From: Bacteroidetes bacterium HLUCCA01
Lineage (GTDB): Bacteria; Bacteroidota; Rhodothermia; Balneolales; HLUCCA01
Reading direction: 5' to 3'
DNA length: 64,000 nucleotides
Assembly: GCA_001314545.1 (NCBI GenBank)
Contig: LIHN01000018.1
Coordinates: 1-64,000 of the forward strand
This document shows, in pieces, positions 18,860 through 27,092 of this stretch. The position numbers and the translations under genes are program-made. How positions within the stretch are numbered: the first letter of the stretch is position 1; the number at the start of each line of letters is the position of its first letter. The notes under the pieces are model-generated. The model searched no databases. It saw only the letters and a program-made list of their open reading frames with translations, and was not told where the DNA came from.

Positions 18860-19832
18860 GAGCCTCCTGAATTCTGGACCACAGCAGGTCCTTTAATTCT
18901 TTCAAGTTATGGGAGGTGGCAGCTGACACAAGGATATAATCATCGGGAAGATCAGGGAGCTCTTCCAGTTCAAACCCGGGTTTGAGGTCCATCTGGGAGA
19001 CGACCACCAGCCGGGGTTTTTCAAGTAAATCAGCGCGGTATTCGCGCAGTTCATTCATCAGGATACGGTACTCTTCCTCGATGTTGCTCATGCAGCTGAT
19101 GACCAGCATGAGCACTTTATTGCGTTCAATGTGACGCAGAAAACGGATTCCGAGCCCCTTGCCCTTATGGGCATCCTCAATGATACCGGGGATGTCGGCC
19201 ATGACAAAACTGCGGTAGTCGCCCAGGGTAACCACCCCGAGATTGGGCTCCATCGTGGTGAAGGGATAATCGGCAATTTTCGGCCGGGCGTTGGACAAAG
19301 CGGCCAGCAGGGTGCTTTTTCCGGCATTCGGATACCCCACCAGCCCTACCTCGGCAATGAGTTTGAGCTCAATTTCAACGATGATTTCCTCACCGGGCAC
19401 GCCGGGCTGCGCATAGCGGGGGGTTTGATTCACGTCGGATTTAAAATAGGAGTTCCCTTTCCCCCCCTGCCCGCCTTTGGCGATAACCAGCTGCTGTCCG
19501 TCCTCGGTGACTTCCCCCAGCAGGCGACGCGTTTCAAACTCGTAGGCGATGGTTCCAAGGGGTACGTCCAGTATCACGGGCTCACCATCCCTGCCCGACT
19601 TATTCGCACCGCTTCCGTTCTCACCGTGGGTCGACTTGAGAAATTTCTTGTAGCGAAGATCCAGCAGGGTATTCAGATTGCGGTTACCCCGCAGCACGAT
19701 GTCGGCCCCGCGACCCCCGTCGCCTCCATCCGGTCCCCCCTTCGGAACGTACTTCTCCCTACGAAACGATACCGCTCCGGCGCCGCCGTTTCCGGCCGTA
19801 AGATACATCTTGGCATAATCAGCAAATCGCAT
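18852..19832 (-). CDS. obgE: Obg-family GTPase (CgtA)
   Basis: Obg is an essential GTPase acting in 50S ribosome assembly and stress control. The 326-residue protein has the glycine-rich Obg fold at 1-158 (GNGGAGAVSFRREKYVPKGG) and a G domain at 159-326, with G1 GYPNAGKS (166-173) and G3 DIPG (213-216). The base-specificity G4 motif reads SQMD (279-282) instead of NKxD, and SAAT fits G5. No C-terminal OCT domain is present, as is usual in Bacteroidota. Standard start; the following dprA overlaps by 8 bp. Confidence 0.94.
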   Translation of the reverse strand: MRFADYAKMYLTAGNGGAGAVSFRREKYVPKGGPDGGDGGRGADIVLRGNRNLNTLLDLRYKKFLKSTHGENGSGANKSGRDGEPVILDVPLGTIAYEFETRRLLGEVTEDGQQLVIAKGGQGGKGNSYFKSDVNQTPRYAQPGVPGEEIIVEIELKLIAEVGLVGYPNAGKSTLLAALSNARPKIADYPFTTMEPNLGVVTLGDYRSFVMADIPGIIEDAHKGKGLGIRFLRHIERNKVLMLVISCMSNIEEEYRILMNELREYRADLLEKPRLVVVSQMDLKPGFELEELPDLPDDYILVSAATSHNLKELKDLLWSRIQEAHE

Positions 19833-20149
19833 GGTGTTCCTGGGTTAAATCAACGGTAGGTGTGTGGGAGTTCCGACGGTCGGGCGATCCGGACCGGCAC
19901 GGGGTATTGCGCGCAGTATGAACCGGCATGATCTGCTCCGTAGCATACCGATCATCATCGCCCGGAAACCGATTGTTACTGCGTTCAAATTGACCGGCGG
20001 AATTCGTTTCCGATGCAAATCGACGCCGGAAAACTGCTCCGGGTGCGTATCAATCCGTCATCTATATATAGTAGAGTAGAAACGGACCGGATTATTACAA
20101 AAATAGTCCATTTTTCACAGTAAAACCTTACGCGATTGTCAAATGGGGC
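19833..20149. other. Non-coding spacer upstream of obg
   Basis: No gene is supported here. The stretch should hold the obg-dprA promoter on the minus strand; an AT-rich patch TCTATATATAGTAGAG near 20062 is the only promoter-like sequence. A 71-codon open frame on the plus strand has no recognisable content. No hairpin terminator for the usher gene was seen on the minus strand. Confidence 0.5.
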
Positions 20150-23100
20150 TTATTTCCGGCGGGAAACGACCAATACCTGCTCAAATCCATACTCATTCAG
20201 CAGCTCGTTGTACATCTGTATGGCATTACCCCATCGCGGAATATCGCGCACCGATACCGTGTACAAGCCGACACAACGATTGAAGGTTACCTCGAAGGGA
20301 AGGCCGGTTCGCCGGACGAAGTCATCACGCATACGATTGGCCATGCTCTCGCGTGCATACGCCCCCACCTGCACAATGAACAGGTATTCATCGGGTTTCA
20401 CATGACTGGGAACCACCACAAAGGCATCGGCGAATTCTGTCTCCTGCAGAATGCGTTCTAGCCGTTCACAGACATCCCGCCACTGTTGGGAGGGCACGGT
20501 CTGAATCTTGTACATGCTGTCGCGAAGATCTTCAACCACCTGAACCTGAAGTCCGTAGCGGTCGCGGGCCAGCTGCGCGTGCGCTTCCGCCAGCGAGCGG
20601 GTGTTCTGCGCACCAATCTGTACGGCAAACATAAGCTCGAAGGAGTCATATTCCTCATCGGTGATGACAAAGGCATCATCGAAATCGGTCCGGGTATGCA
20701 GGATGTGCAGGATTTCATCGACCTGCTCCTGAGAGGTCAGCTCGCTGCTGAACAGCCTGTACGTCTCCGTTTCCGGACTATACTGAAACTCAAACAGCAA
20801 TCCGGTTGCCTGTTCGGCCAGATAATGGGCCATGATGATGCGCGGCAAGGTGTTCATGACGGCCGTCTGAATGCGGAACGACTGCGGCTCGGGTTCGGGT
20901 TCGGGAAGAACGATTACCTCCGGCTCGGCAGAACGAAGTTCAAAATCCAGCCCTTCCACAAAATCCCCGAATTCGGTAGCTACGATGCTGACCTCACGAT
21001 ACGCCGGTTCGGCTGTCACGTTCAGCAGCGCCAGCTGGGTGCTGTCGGGCTGAAGGCGATACCGTCCCGGACGCACCTCCATTTTGTAGAACGAGCCGTC
21101 GAAGAAGGTTCGGATCGCATCCACCTGCCCGGTCTCCAGGTTTTCCAGTCGCATAGTCAGACCGCTCACGCCCTCGGGCTGGTCCCGGAGCATGCGGGTT
21201 ACCATTCCGTCAATGATACCGGTGCGGACAAAAGCCACATCGATGACTTTAAACTGATTGGGATCGGTGACAATGGAGAATTTTTCACGCACTGCAGTCA
21301 GACTCGGATCGCGGACCAGGGCCTCGTTGACCTCCACGTTGTAGGCGTCGTATTGGCGCAGCTGGGTGAAAATAGCGCGGTCTTTTTTGTAGAAGGAACG
21401 GGTTCCGGCGCCCACCAGACGAATGGCATTGTTGCCCAGGAGCTCATCGCCGGGTGAAAATCGGCCTGAGCCGTCGTTGTCTACGAAATTATTGGCTACC
21501 AGCGCGGCGCGACCCACCTGCTGGCGGTTGTCAAACACGAAGATATGGTCGTCATGGAAGTAGCCGATGGAGCCCCGTACGGCCTGGTTGATGACCTGAC
21601 TGCCCCCGGAGGACCGCACCGAGGTGTTGAAACGCGCCGAGGGGATGTCAAAACTCAGCGATATGAACAGGGCATTCTGGTTGTTCGGCACGAAGCGGGT
21701 GTAGGAAACCTGCAGCTGACCGGTACTCAGAATCCTGCGGGAGGCGGAAAACTCGACGCGCTCCATACTGCCGAGGTTTTGTCGCCACTCGATCAGGTTC
21801 CGGAAGAAGATACCGCGAAGCGGGGCCCACACGTCCGTGGTTCGGGGCGTGGAGTAGCTGGTGGTCAGGGTGTAGCGGTTTTGGGAGAGGGTTTGCCCGG
21901 CCACGATACGTTGCAGCGACCGAAATCCGCCGGAGACCGACAACGTCCGGAATCGGGTGGTGACGTTGGCGTTGTAACTGCGCAGACTCAGGTCGGTATA
22001 TTCGCTGTTGTCGACGCCGGCCCGCACGAACAGTGGGATGAACCGGTTGGGCAGGTTCACAAATCCGCTGAATCCGTACTGAAAATCCAGGTTGTTGTTG
22101 ATGGTGCGGTAGGTGCCGCGGTAGTTGTTGAAATAGCCGTTGAAAAAATTACTGTTCAGCGACTGATACGTCACATTGAACTGCTCGTATTTGGTGGGGG
22201 CTACCTGGATGTTGGTAATCACGTCGCGCAGCCATCGGGCACTGTGCTCAGCCACGATGAGCGACTCCTCCTGGGGGCCTTCCTGGTATTCGGCCCGCAA
22301 GCGCAGGGTGTGATTCAGGTTAATTCCGTACGAGGTAGTCAGCACGCCCAGCCAGTAGCCTTCGGGCTGCAGGTTGGTGGCCACACTGCGACCTACCGTG
22401 GCGGTGTAAAAGTACTCATCGGGCGGGGCGAAGTAGAAGGGGATGTTCAACCGGCGATTCAGCTCACTGACCTGCCCGTCCGGGGCGTAGACTACCACGC
22501 GGATGTCGTTGATTCCGTAGGTAATGGGCAGCCGGACGTTGTACTGCCCGGTTTCATCGACGGTGAAGAAATCAAAAAGGCGGTCGTTGATAAAAACCTC
22601 GACTTCTGAGTCGGGCGAGGCCATTTCAACGAGGTTGAACTCATCAATGACACGGGTGGGATACAGGGGTTCGTTGGTGACGGAGACGCCCCGGGTGCGT
22701 TGTCGGACCAGGTTACCGCGCGGGGCCACATCGCCCACGTAAATCTGTCGCACGAAACCTTTCGGACGGTAATAGCGCCAGCGGACGTTGCTGAAAACCG
22801 CTTCGTCAAAGCCGCCCTGCGACTGCCGCATGCTTACACTGCCCTGCACATCGCCGTGGAGGATTTCAACGCCGCCGGTGAAGGAGCCGGTTGCCGAGTA
22901 ATTTTCGAAGTCCTGGGTGTTGGCGTTCAGGTTGTAGTCCAGGAAGCCGCCGTTGAACAGTTTGGGCTGTCGTCCGATCTGCGGCTGGTAGATTTCGCGG
23001 CTGTTGGTTTGCGACTGAATCCGGGCGCGCAGGCGCTGGCGCTCCTGGCGGACCAGGATGGGAACCCGTTCGGAGGTAAAAAGGCGTACGCTGAGCAGTC

Positions 23101-23536
23101 CGAGGTCGACCCGGAATTCGAACTCGAAGATTTCCTGATAGATGGCCGGGGAAAGGTAGATATCGAACTGACCCACGATGAAATCATCGGCGGTGAAGGT
23201 CCCGGAGCGGTCGCGGTACTGCCAGGTCATGGCCGTGAAATCCAGGGCGAAGCTGCTGGCATCGGTGTTGATGTAGCCGGTAATGCGCAGGTTATCCCAG
23301 TCGGTTTCGTGGTAGATCAGCAGGGGGTCGAACAGTTCGGCGAAGGGCAGGAAGAAGGCATCGTTCTGGTAGATACCGACTATATTTGTGGCGACCAGCT
23401 GCATGTACCGGTATTCGAAGAATACCTCGTCGTAATCAGTTGCTGTCTGCGCGCTGGGCGTGGAAAGCGTACTGAAAAAAAACGCAATGAGTAAGGTGAT
23501 TAATTTCAGGGGGGTGCGCATCGGCCGAGGTTTCAT
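20150..23536 (-). CDS. Outer-membrane usher-like assembly protein with triple SPOR-like tail
   Basis: An 1128-residue protein that by context and architecture should assemble secreted subunits in the outer membrane. A signal peptide is at about 1-29. An N-terminal beta domain (about 35-160) follows, then YVGDVAPRG near 265. A plug-like beta-sandwich lies at about 310-355 (VEVFINDRLFDFFTVDETGQ, ITYGINDIRVVVY), as in fimbrial ushers. A long run of alternating aromatic strands (about 365-700) fits a barrel. An Asp-rich segment (DNDGSGRFSPGDE) and a carboxypeptidase-regulatory-like domain (about 770-830) precede a PEPEPEP linker. The last 243 residues are three 77-83-residue SPOR-like repeats (886, 969, 1052 onward; for example LFIVQVGAYARESMANRM). 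It lies 54 bp after the chaperone gene. Confidence 0.7.
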   Translation of the reverse strand: MKPRPMRTPLKLITLLIAFFFSTLSTPSAQTATDYDEVFFEYRYMQLVATNIVGIYQNDAFFLPFAELFDPLLIYHETDWDNLRITGYINTDASSFALDFTAMTWQYRDRSGTFTADDFIVGQFDIYLSPAIYQEIFEFEFRVDLGLLSVRLFTSERVPILVRQERQRLRARIQSQTNSREIYQPQIGRQPKLFNGGFLDYNLNANTQDFENYSATGSFTGGVEILHGDVQGSVSMRQSQGGFDEAVFSNVRWRYYRPKGFVRQIYVGDVAPRGNLVRQRTRGVSVTNEPLYPTRVIDEFNLVEMASPDSEVEVFINDRLFDFFTVDETGQYNVRLPITYGINDIRVVVYAPDGQVSELNRRLNIPFYFAPPDEYFYTATVGRSVATNLQPEGYWLGVLTTSYGINLNHTLRLRAEYQEGPQEESLIVAEHSARWLRDVITNIQVAPTKYEQFNVTYQSLNSNFFNGYFNNYRGTYRTINNNLDFQYGFSGFVNLPNRFIPLFVRAGVDNSEYTDLSLRSYNANVTTRFRTLSVSGGFRSLQRIVAGQTLSQNRYTLTTSYSTPRTTDVWAPLRGIFFRNLIEWRQNLGSMERVEFSASRRILSTGQLQVSYTRFVPNNQNALFISLSFDIPSARFNTSVRSSGGSQVINQAVRGSIGYFHDDHIFVFDNRQQVGRAALVANNFVDNDGSGRFSPGDELLGNNAIRLVGAGTRSFYKKDRAIFTQLRQYDAYNVEVNEALVRDPSLTAVREKFSIVTDPNQFKVIDVAFVRTGIIDGMVTRMLRDQPEGVSGLTMRLENLETGQVDAIRTFFDGSFYKMEVRPGRYRLQPDSTQLALLNVTAEPAYREVSIVATEFGDFVEGLDFELRSAEPEVIVLPEPEPEPQSFRIQTAVMNTLPRIIMAHYLAEQATGLLFEFQYSPETETYRLFSSELTSQEQVDEILHILHTRTDFDDAFVITDEEYDSFELMFAVQIGAQNTRSLAEAHAQLARDRYGLQVQVVEDLRDSMYKIQTVPSQQWRDVCERLERILQETEFADAFVVVPSHVKPDEYLFIVQVGAYARESMANRMRDDFVRRTGLPFEVTFNRCVGLYTVSVRDIPRWGNAIQMYNELLNEYGFEQVLVVSRRK

Positions 23537-23590
23537 TCAGGCCTGAAAATACGCAATATGGGCGAAATGGCCGCGATGTGTGAAAGGACT

Positions 23591-24415
23591 CTAATTTACG
23601 GAAACAGCGGCTGAAACCGTTAGGGGCGCCATAGGGAAGTTATTGGCGGCGGGTACATCTTGTCGGGCGGCCTGAAAATTCAGCTCTACGGTGTAATTAC
23701 CGTTAGGAACGAGGTCTTCAGGGAGGACAAAGTTCCGGAAACCATCCACATAGATACTGGTTACGGAGCGGTCTTCATGGACGGTTTGTCCGTTTGCGTT
23801 AAGGACTTTTAATGTAATGGTTCCCAGGAACGGGGCATTTCCGGTCATATCTACATTGTAGCGGAGCACGCGATTTCCGCGCTCTTCGTCGAACAGGTAG
23901 CCGATTTGGTTCACGTCCATTTCAACGGTGGCATCGCCGCGTTTGTACAGGGCCGCGATGACCTGACGGAATACAAAATTCAATTGGGCACCCACAGCGC
24001 CCTCTTCAACAGCGGTCACATCCGCGGCCTGGGGCGTAGCTACCACGGCCAGTCGCGTCCAGTAGCCGCCTTCCGGCATGGTATTCGGGGCACGGGCCTG
24101 GAGCCGGACTACTTGTCGTTGGCCGGGCTGGAGGGTAAAAGCGCGCGGAAAAGCGCGGACAATATCCGTTAAGGAGCGATCATTTTCGGTGGCATCCTCA
24201 TCGAACGCCATGGTCACATAGCCAAGCTCATCGGAAACCGGGTACCCGAACAGGGTTTCGATCTGGATATCCTGGGGCGTATTGGCGTTGTTGATGATCA
24301 TTACCGATGAGAAATTATTCTCGAAAAACAGCATCGTGGGCGAGATAGTCACCTGGGCCCGGGCCTGCAGGGCCAGTGCAAAAGCAAAGAATGCTACGAG
24401 GAAGATGCGTTTCAT
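23591..24415 (-). CDS. PapD-like periplasmic pilus chaperone
   Basis: A 274-residue periplasmic chaperone expected to cap secreted subunits by donating a beta-strand. The signal peptide is at 1-20 (ALALQARA before Gln). The first Ig-like domain (about 21-135) starts with VTISPTMLFF and carries the G1-strand motif PRAFTLQPGQRQVVRLQAR (90-108), the hallmark of PapD/FimC chaperones. The second domain runs from about 140 to 240 (LRYNVDMTGNAPFLGTITLK). A residual C-terminal strand follows. The length is slightly above the usual 230-250. It sits between the subunit gene with its terminator and the usher gene. Motif and context together make the call strong, although overall similarity is low. Confidence 0.75.
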   Translation of the reverse strand: MKRIFLVAFFAFALALQARAQVTISPTMLFFENNFSSVMIINNANTPQDIQIETLFGYPVSDELGYVTMAFDEDATENDRSLTDIVRAFPRAFTLQPGQRQVVRLQARAPNTMPEGGYWTRLAVVATPQAADVTAVEEGAVGAQLNFVFRQVIAALYKRGDATVEMDVNQIGYLFDEERGNRVLRYNVDMTGNAPFLGTITLKVLNANGQTVHEDRSVTSIYVDGFRNFVLPEDLVPNGNYTVELNFQAARQDVPAANNFPMAPLTVSAAVSVN

Positions 24416-24440
24416 AAAGGTAGACTCTGAATTACGGATA

Positions 24441-24472
24441 AAAAAAAAGGCTCCTTAATAATAAGGAACCTT
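24441..24472 (-). terminator. Rho-independent terminator between subunit and chaperone genes
   Basis: On the minus strand, AAGGTTCCTTA (24472-24462), a TTAT loop and TAAGGAGCCTT (24457-24447) form an 11-bp stem with one G-U pair. It is followed by eight T. It lies 24 bp after the stop of the subunit gene and about 26 bp before the chaperone start, so it should end most subunit transcripts and limit read-through into chaperone and usher. Confidence 0.9.
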
Positions 24473-24495
24473 TTTTGAAGAAACTAAAGTGGAGT

Positions 24496-25041
24496 TTAGA
24501 GGAAATCGACTGTTACTACTATGACGCCTGCGTATGAATTTCCTGTTTTGTCACCAAGTTCTGTGGCTGAAATAGTTCCACCGATATTTAAGGTATTTTC
24601 CTCAGCTGAAGACCCTCCTGTACTACTAGCAGCGCCAGGAGTATAACTAACTCGTGTAGTTTCACCTGTGTGATAGTTTAAGGTAATTTCTAGATCTTCG
24701 ACGGCAGAAGGAGCACTAGAATCTAAATTATCCAGTGTAAGGACATTTCCTGCAAGAGTTGCACCTGATCCCGCTGTAATTGTGTATGCGACTGGTGTTC
24801 CCGTGTTAACAGTAACTTGCGCTGCGGTTGCACCTGTTCCAACATTAGAGTTTGCAGTCGTTCCATCAGTATTAATAACTGCAGGGTCTGCTGTATCTGT
24901 AATGTTTCCAAATACCAAATCTGATACTTTCGTTAACTCCAATGATGCATTGATTGATGCTGATGCATTAACATTTTCATTGACTTGTGCAAAAGCCAAA
25001 ACTGGCAGTGCGAAGAGAAGGGTAAAGAGTAATTTTTTCAT
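24496..25041 (-). CDS. DUF4402-like secreted fibre subunit (probable major subunit)
   Basis: A 181-residue secreted protein. The signal peptide is at 1-18 (VLAFA before Gln). The mature N-terminus is a Val/Asn/Ala-rich strand (VNENVNASASINASLELTKV), then the LVFGNI motif seen in DUF4402 proteins. The rest is Thr/Ser/Ala/Gly-rich beta-sheet sequence, ending in YAGVIVVTVDFL. The gene is clearly AT-richer than its neighbours and prefers A/T-ending codons. It is monocistronic, with its own upstream region of 285 bp and a strong terminator. These points suggest a highly expressed major subunit, or a gene of different origin. Its role as a chaperone-usher subunit is inferred from the adjacent chaperone and usher genes. 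Confidence 0.72.
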   Translation of the reverse strand: MKKLLFTLLFALPVLAFAQVNENVNASASINASLELTKVSDLVFGNITDTADPAVINTDGTTANSNVGTGATAAQVTVNTGTPVAYTITAGSGATLAGNVLTLDNLDSSAPSAVEDLEITLNYHTGETTRVSYTPGAASSTGGSSAEENTLNIGGTISATELGDKTGNSYAGVIVVTVDFL

Positions 25042-25101
25042 GACTGTATTGTTTTGTTGTGTAAGTGTAAAGTCGTTTGTGGGTTTTGAACTAGTATTAA
25101 T

Positions 25102-25193
25102 TTAGGAGAGTAAATTCCTTAATAAAATTAGGTTTCGTTAACTCAAGGGGCATTTGGCGGGCAAATCGACCCATTTTGGTTAGGAACTCCTAA
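25102..25193. promoter_or_regulatory. Inverted repeats upstream of the AT-rich subunit gene
   Basis: TTAGGA-AC-TCCTAA at 25180-25193 is a 14-bp palindrome. A further TTAGGAG at 25102-25108 is in inverted orientation to its right half. They lie 60-150 bp before the subunit start in an AT-rich region and may bind a regulator at two sites. No convincing -35/-10 pair was identified. Confidence 0.35.
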
Positions 25194-25326
25194 TTAAGCT
25201 TGACATGGTTTCCAATGCATTGTTGGCGTAAACGCACCGCACACTACCGGGTTCCGGGAATGGAATGGCTACATTCAGACGTATGCTGCCCGGTTTAATC
25301 CATGAATTAAATGAACACACTGCCTA

Positions 25327-25857
25327 TCAATACGTTACTTCGAGGTTGAGCGTTCCCGTGTAGTTACCGCCGGGCACGTCGCCCACGGTGAGTTTGCCGA
25401 ACACGTTGATATTGATGTAGATGTATTCGGGTTCGCCGGTCAGTTGTCCGGGTTCGTTGACGCGAACGGCATTGAATCCTTTAGAGAGCGGCTGCATGGG
25501 TCGACCACCCTCTAATCTCGGTGTCTCGGAAATGTAATAGGCGAAGCCCAGCTCCATGTCGATTCCGCACAGGTCTTCCCCGCACATGATGCCCTCGGTT
25601 TCCAGCTCCAGCTGGTCGGGCGCATCCAGAAACAGTTGCACATCGCTGACATTCAATACCGCCACCTGAAACCAGCCGCTGCCGTTTTCATCGAGTCCGA
25701 CCAGGGCTTCGGAGTTCTGCAACATAGACCCGAAGTCCAGCTCCTGTATGGTCGCGGCACTGACTTCGGAGTCGATGTACACACTGAATTGCAGGAACTG
25801 GGCTTGTGCCGGCAGGGCCAAAAGCAGTGATGCTATGAGTATCAGGGCTACCCGCAT
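25327..25857 (-). CDS. Small secreted DUF4402-like subunit
   Basis: A 176-residue secreted protein, third gene of a coupled three-gene set. The signal peptide is at 1-19 (LALPAQA before Gln). The N-terminal strand QFSVYIDSEVSAATIQELDFGSM carries the LDFG motif of the family. A Cys pair in CGEDLC could form a disulfide. The end YTGTLNLEVTY matches the shared C-terminal strand of the other subunits. Its ATG overlaps the preceding stop (TGATG), which indicates coupled translation. It may be a minor or adaptor subunit of the fibre; that role is inferred from context. Confidence 0.65.
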   Translation of the reverse strand: MRVALILIASLLLALPAQAQFLQFSVYIDSEVSAATIQELDFGSMLQNSEALVGLDENGSGWFQVAVLNVSDVQLFLDAPDQLELETEGIMCGEDLCGIDMELGFAYYISETPRLEGGRPMQPLSKGFNAVRVNEPGQLTGEPEYIYININVFGKLTVGDVPGGNYTGTLNLEVTY

Positions 25858-26477
25858 CAGTTGTAGGTTACCTCAATGGTCAGAGTCGACTCATATGCGC
25901 CTGCTTGATTCGCCGGATCACTTGTTATGGTGCCATAGATGAACAAGAAGGTTGACACCGCAGCCGGAAGGTTAACCCCGGCAATTTCGGGCGTGGGGGG
26001 CGGACCGGGCGGAGCGCCGGCCGTGCGGCGGGTCATGGGATATAGCACAGGATTAATGGTAAAGTCGACCGCCTGGGTGGCATCGGGCATGGTACCGCCG
26101 GAATTATCAAAAGCGAAACCATAGGTGACCGGAATACGGCAATCGACGGTGGTACAGGCCGCGTCCCCGTCCAGGTAAAGAAATCCGTTGTTAATGGTCA
26201 GTCCGGCTCCGGTGATTTCGATGATCACATCCAAAAACGGAAGCCCTTCAATTTCGAGGATAGCAGCGTCACCGGAATCGATTTCAACTTCCTTAGGTGG
26301 CTGGCCTGCGATTACGGGTCCAAATAGCAGGTCGGGATTGATAGCGGTTATCGTTGCCGAGGTAGAATAATACTGTCCGAAATTAATATCCGGTCCGGAG
26401 GGATTGGGCGTAAACTGGGCCTGCATCGCCCAGGGCCATGAAAAAACAATCACCATAAAGAGTATGGTGCTGCGCAT
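25857..26477 (-). CDS. Small secreted DUF4402-like subunit
   Basis: A 206-residue secreted protein, middle gene of the coupled set. The signal peptide is at 1-20 (PWAMQA before Gln). The strand SATITAINPDLLFGPV has the LxFG motif. A Cys pair (CTTVDC), as in the next gene, suggests a disulfide. A Pro-rich loop (GAPPGPPPTPE) precedes the final strand YESTLTIEVTYN. Start and stop overlap neighbouring genes by one base on each side (TGATG). It is probably a minor fibre subunit, inferred from resemblance to its neighbours and from the chaperone and usher nearby. Confidence 0.65.
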   Translation of the reverse strand: MRSTILFMVIVFSWPWAMQAQFTPNPSGPDINFGQYYSTSATITAINPDLLFGPVIAGQPPKEVEIDSGDAAILEIEGLPFLDVIIEITGAGLTINNGFLYLDGDAACTTVDCRIPVTYGFAFDNSGGTMPDATQAVDFTINPVLYPMTRRTAGAPPGPPPTPEIAGVNLPAAVSTFLFIYGTITSDPANQAGAYESTLTIEVTYN

Positions 26478-27022
26478 CAGATAAAATCGATTTCGATGGT
26501 GAATTCCCCTTCGTACTGCCCGAGGATGTCGCCTTCGAGCTGCATGGTGCCTCCGACCCAGAAGAAATACTCGCCGTCTTCACTCATCTGCAGATCGCGG
26601 TTTTCCAGGGTAATGGGTTCGGAAAGAAATTGATTTTCGGTCTGGGCGCCGCTCACGTCGTAGAGAAAGACCAGCGGAGAGCCCCCTCCCACCCGGATCA
26701 GCTCGCGCTGTTCCTGAAATGATACCCGGAACAGCATGCCCGGACTTCCGGAAACGCGCAGTACACCGGCGCCCGGATCTTCGCGGGGGTTTACAGTAAT
26801 GGATTCCTGCCCGGGACTGACCCGACCCAGATTGATATTCGCACGGGTTTCGATGTCGACCGTAGTCTGGATCTGAGCGCTGACCGTGATATTGATAAAC
26901 TGACCGTTATTCTGCCCGTTTTGCCCGTTTTGTGCCATGGTTACACCGGCGGTGGTCAGCAGGAAGACCACAGCGATCAGCATCGCAGCCGGGGAGATAG
27001 CAGGAAGTCGGACAGCAGGCAT
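26477..27022 (-). CDS. Small secreted DUF4402-like subunit
   Basis: A 181-residue secreted protein, first gene of a three-gene operon. The signal peptide ends at about residue 30 (AGVTMA before Gln). It is followed by a short NGQNGQNNGQ repeat. The strand INITVSAQIQTTVDIETRA and the segment INLGRVSPGQESI form the family N-terminal part. It ends in YEGEFTIEIDFI, the common final strand. It has a promoter region with a large inverted repeat, and its stop overlaps the next start. A tip or adaptor role is possible but not shown. Confidence 0.68.
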   Translation of the reverse strand: MPAVRLPAISPAAMLIAVVFLLTTAGVTMAQNGQNGQNNGQFINITVSAQIQTTVDIETRANINLGRVSPGQESITVNPREDPGAGVLRVSGSPGMLFRVSFQEQRELIRVGGGSPLVFLYDVSGAQTENQFLSEPITLENRDLQMSEDGEYFFWVGGTMQLEGDILGQYEGEFTIEIDFI

Positions 27023-27048
27023 AAGATTGTAGGTTTTATCGCTGATAA

Positions 27049-27092
27049 TTTAGTCTAATGTAGGATTTTAACCGCGCATGACGCAGTTAAAA
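27049..27092. promoter_or_regulatory. Inverted repeat and GACTAAA motif upstream of the three-subunit operon
   Basis: TTTTAACCGCG (27066-27076) and CGCAGTTAAAA (27082-27092) are 11-bp arms with one mismatch around five bases. Next to it TTTAGTCTAAT (27049-27059) contains the GACTAAA motif (minus strand) that recurs before the adhesin genes. The element is 27-70 bp before the first subunit start, where an operator would act. Confidence 0.45.

Noticed and set aside
19864-20079. 71-codon open frame upstream of obg
   Set aside because: No homology-like features, no ribosome-binding site and no conserved pattern; treated as non-coding.
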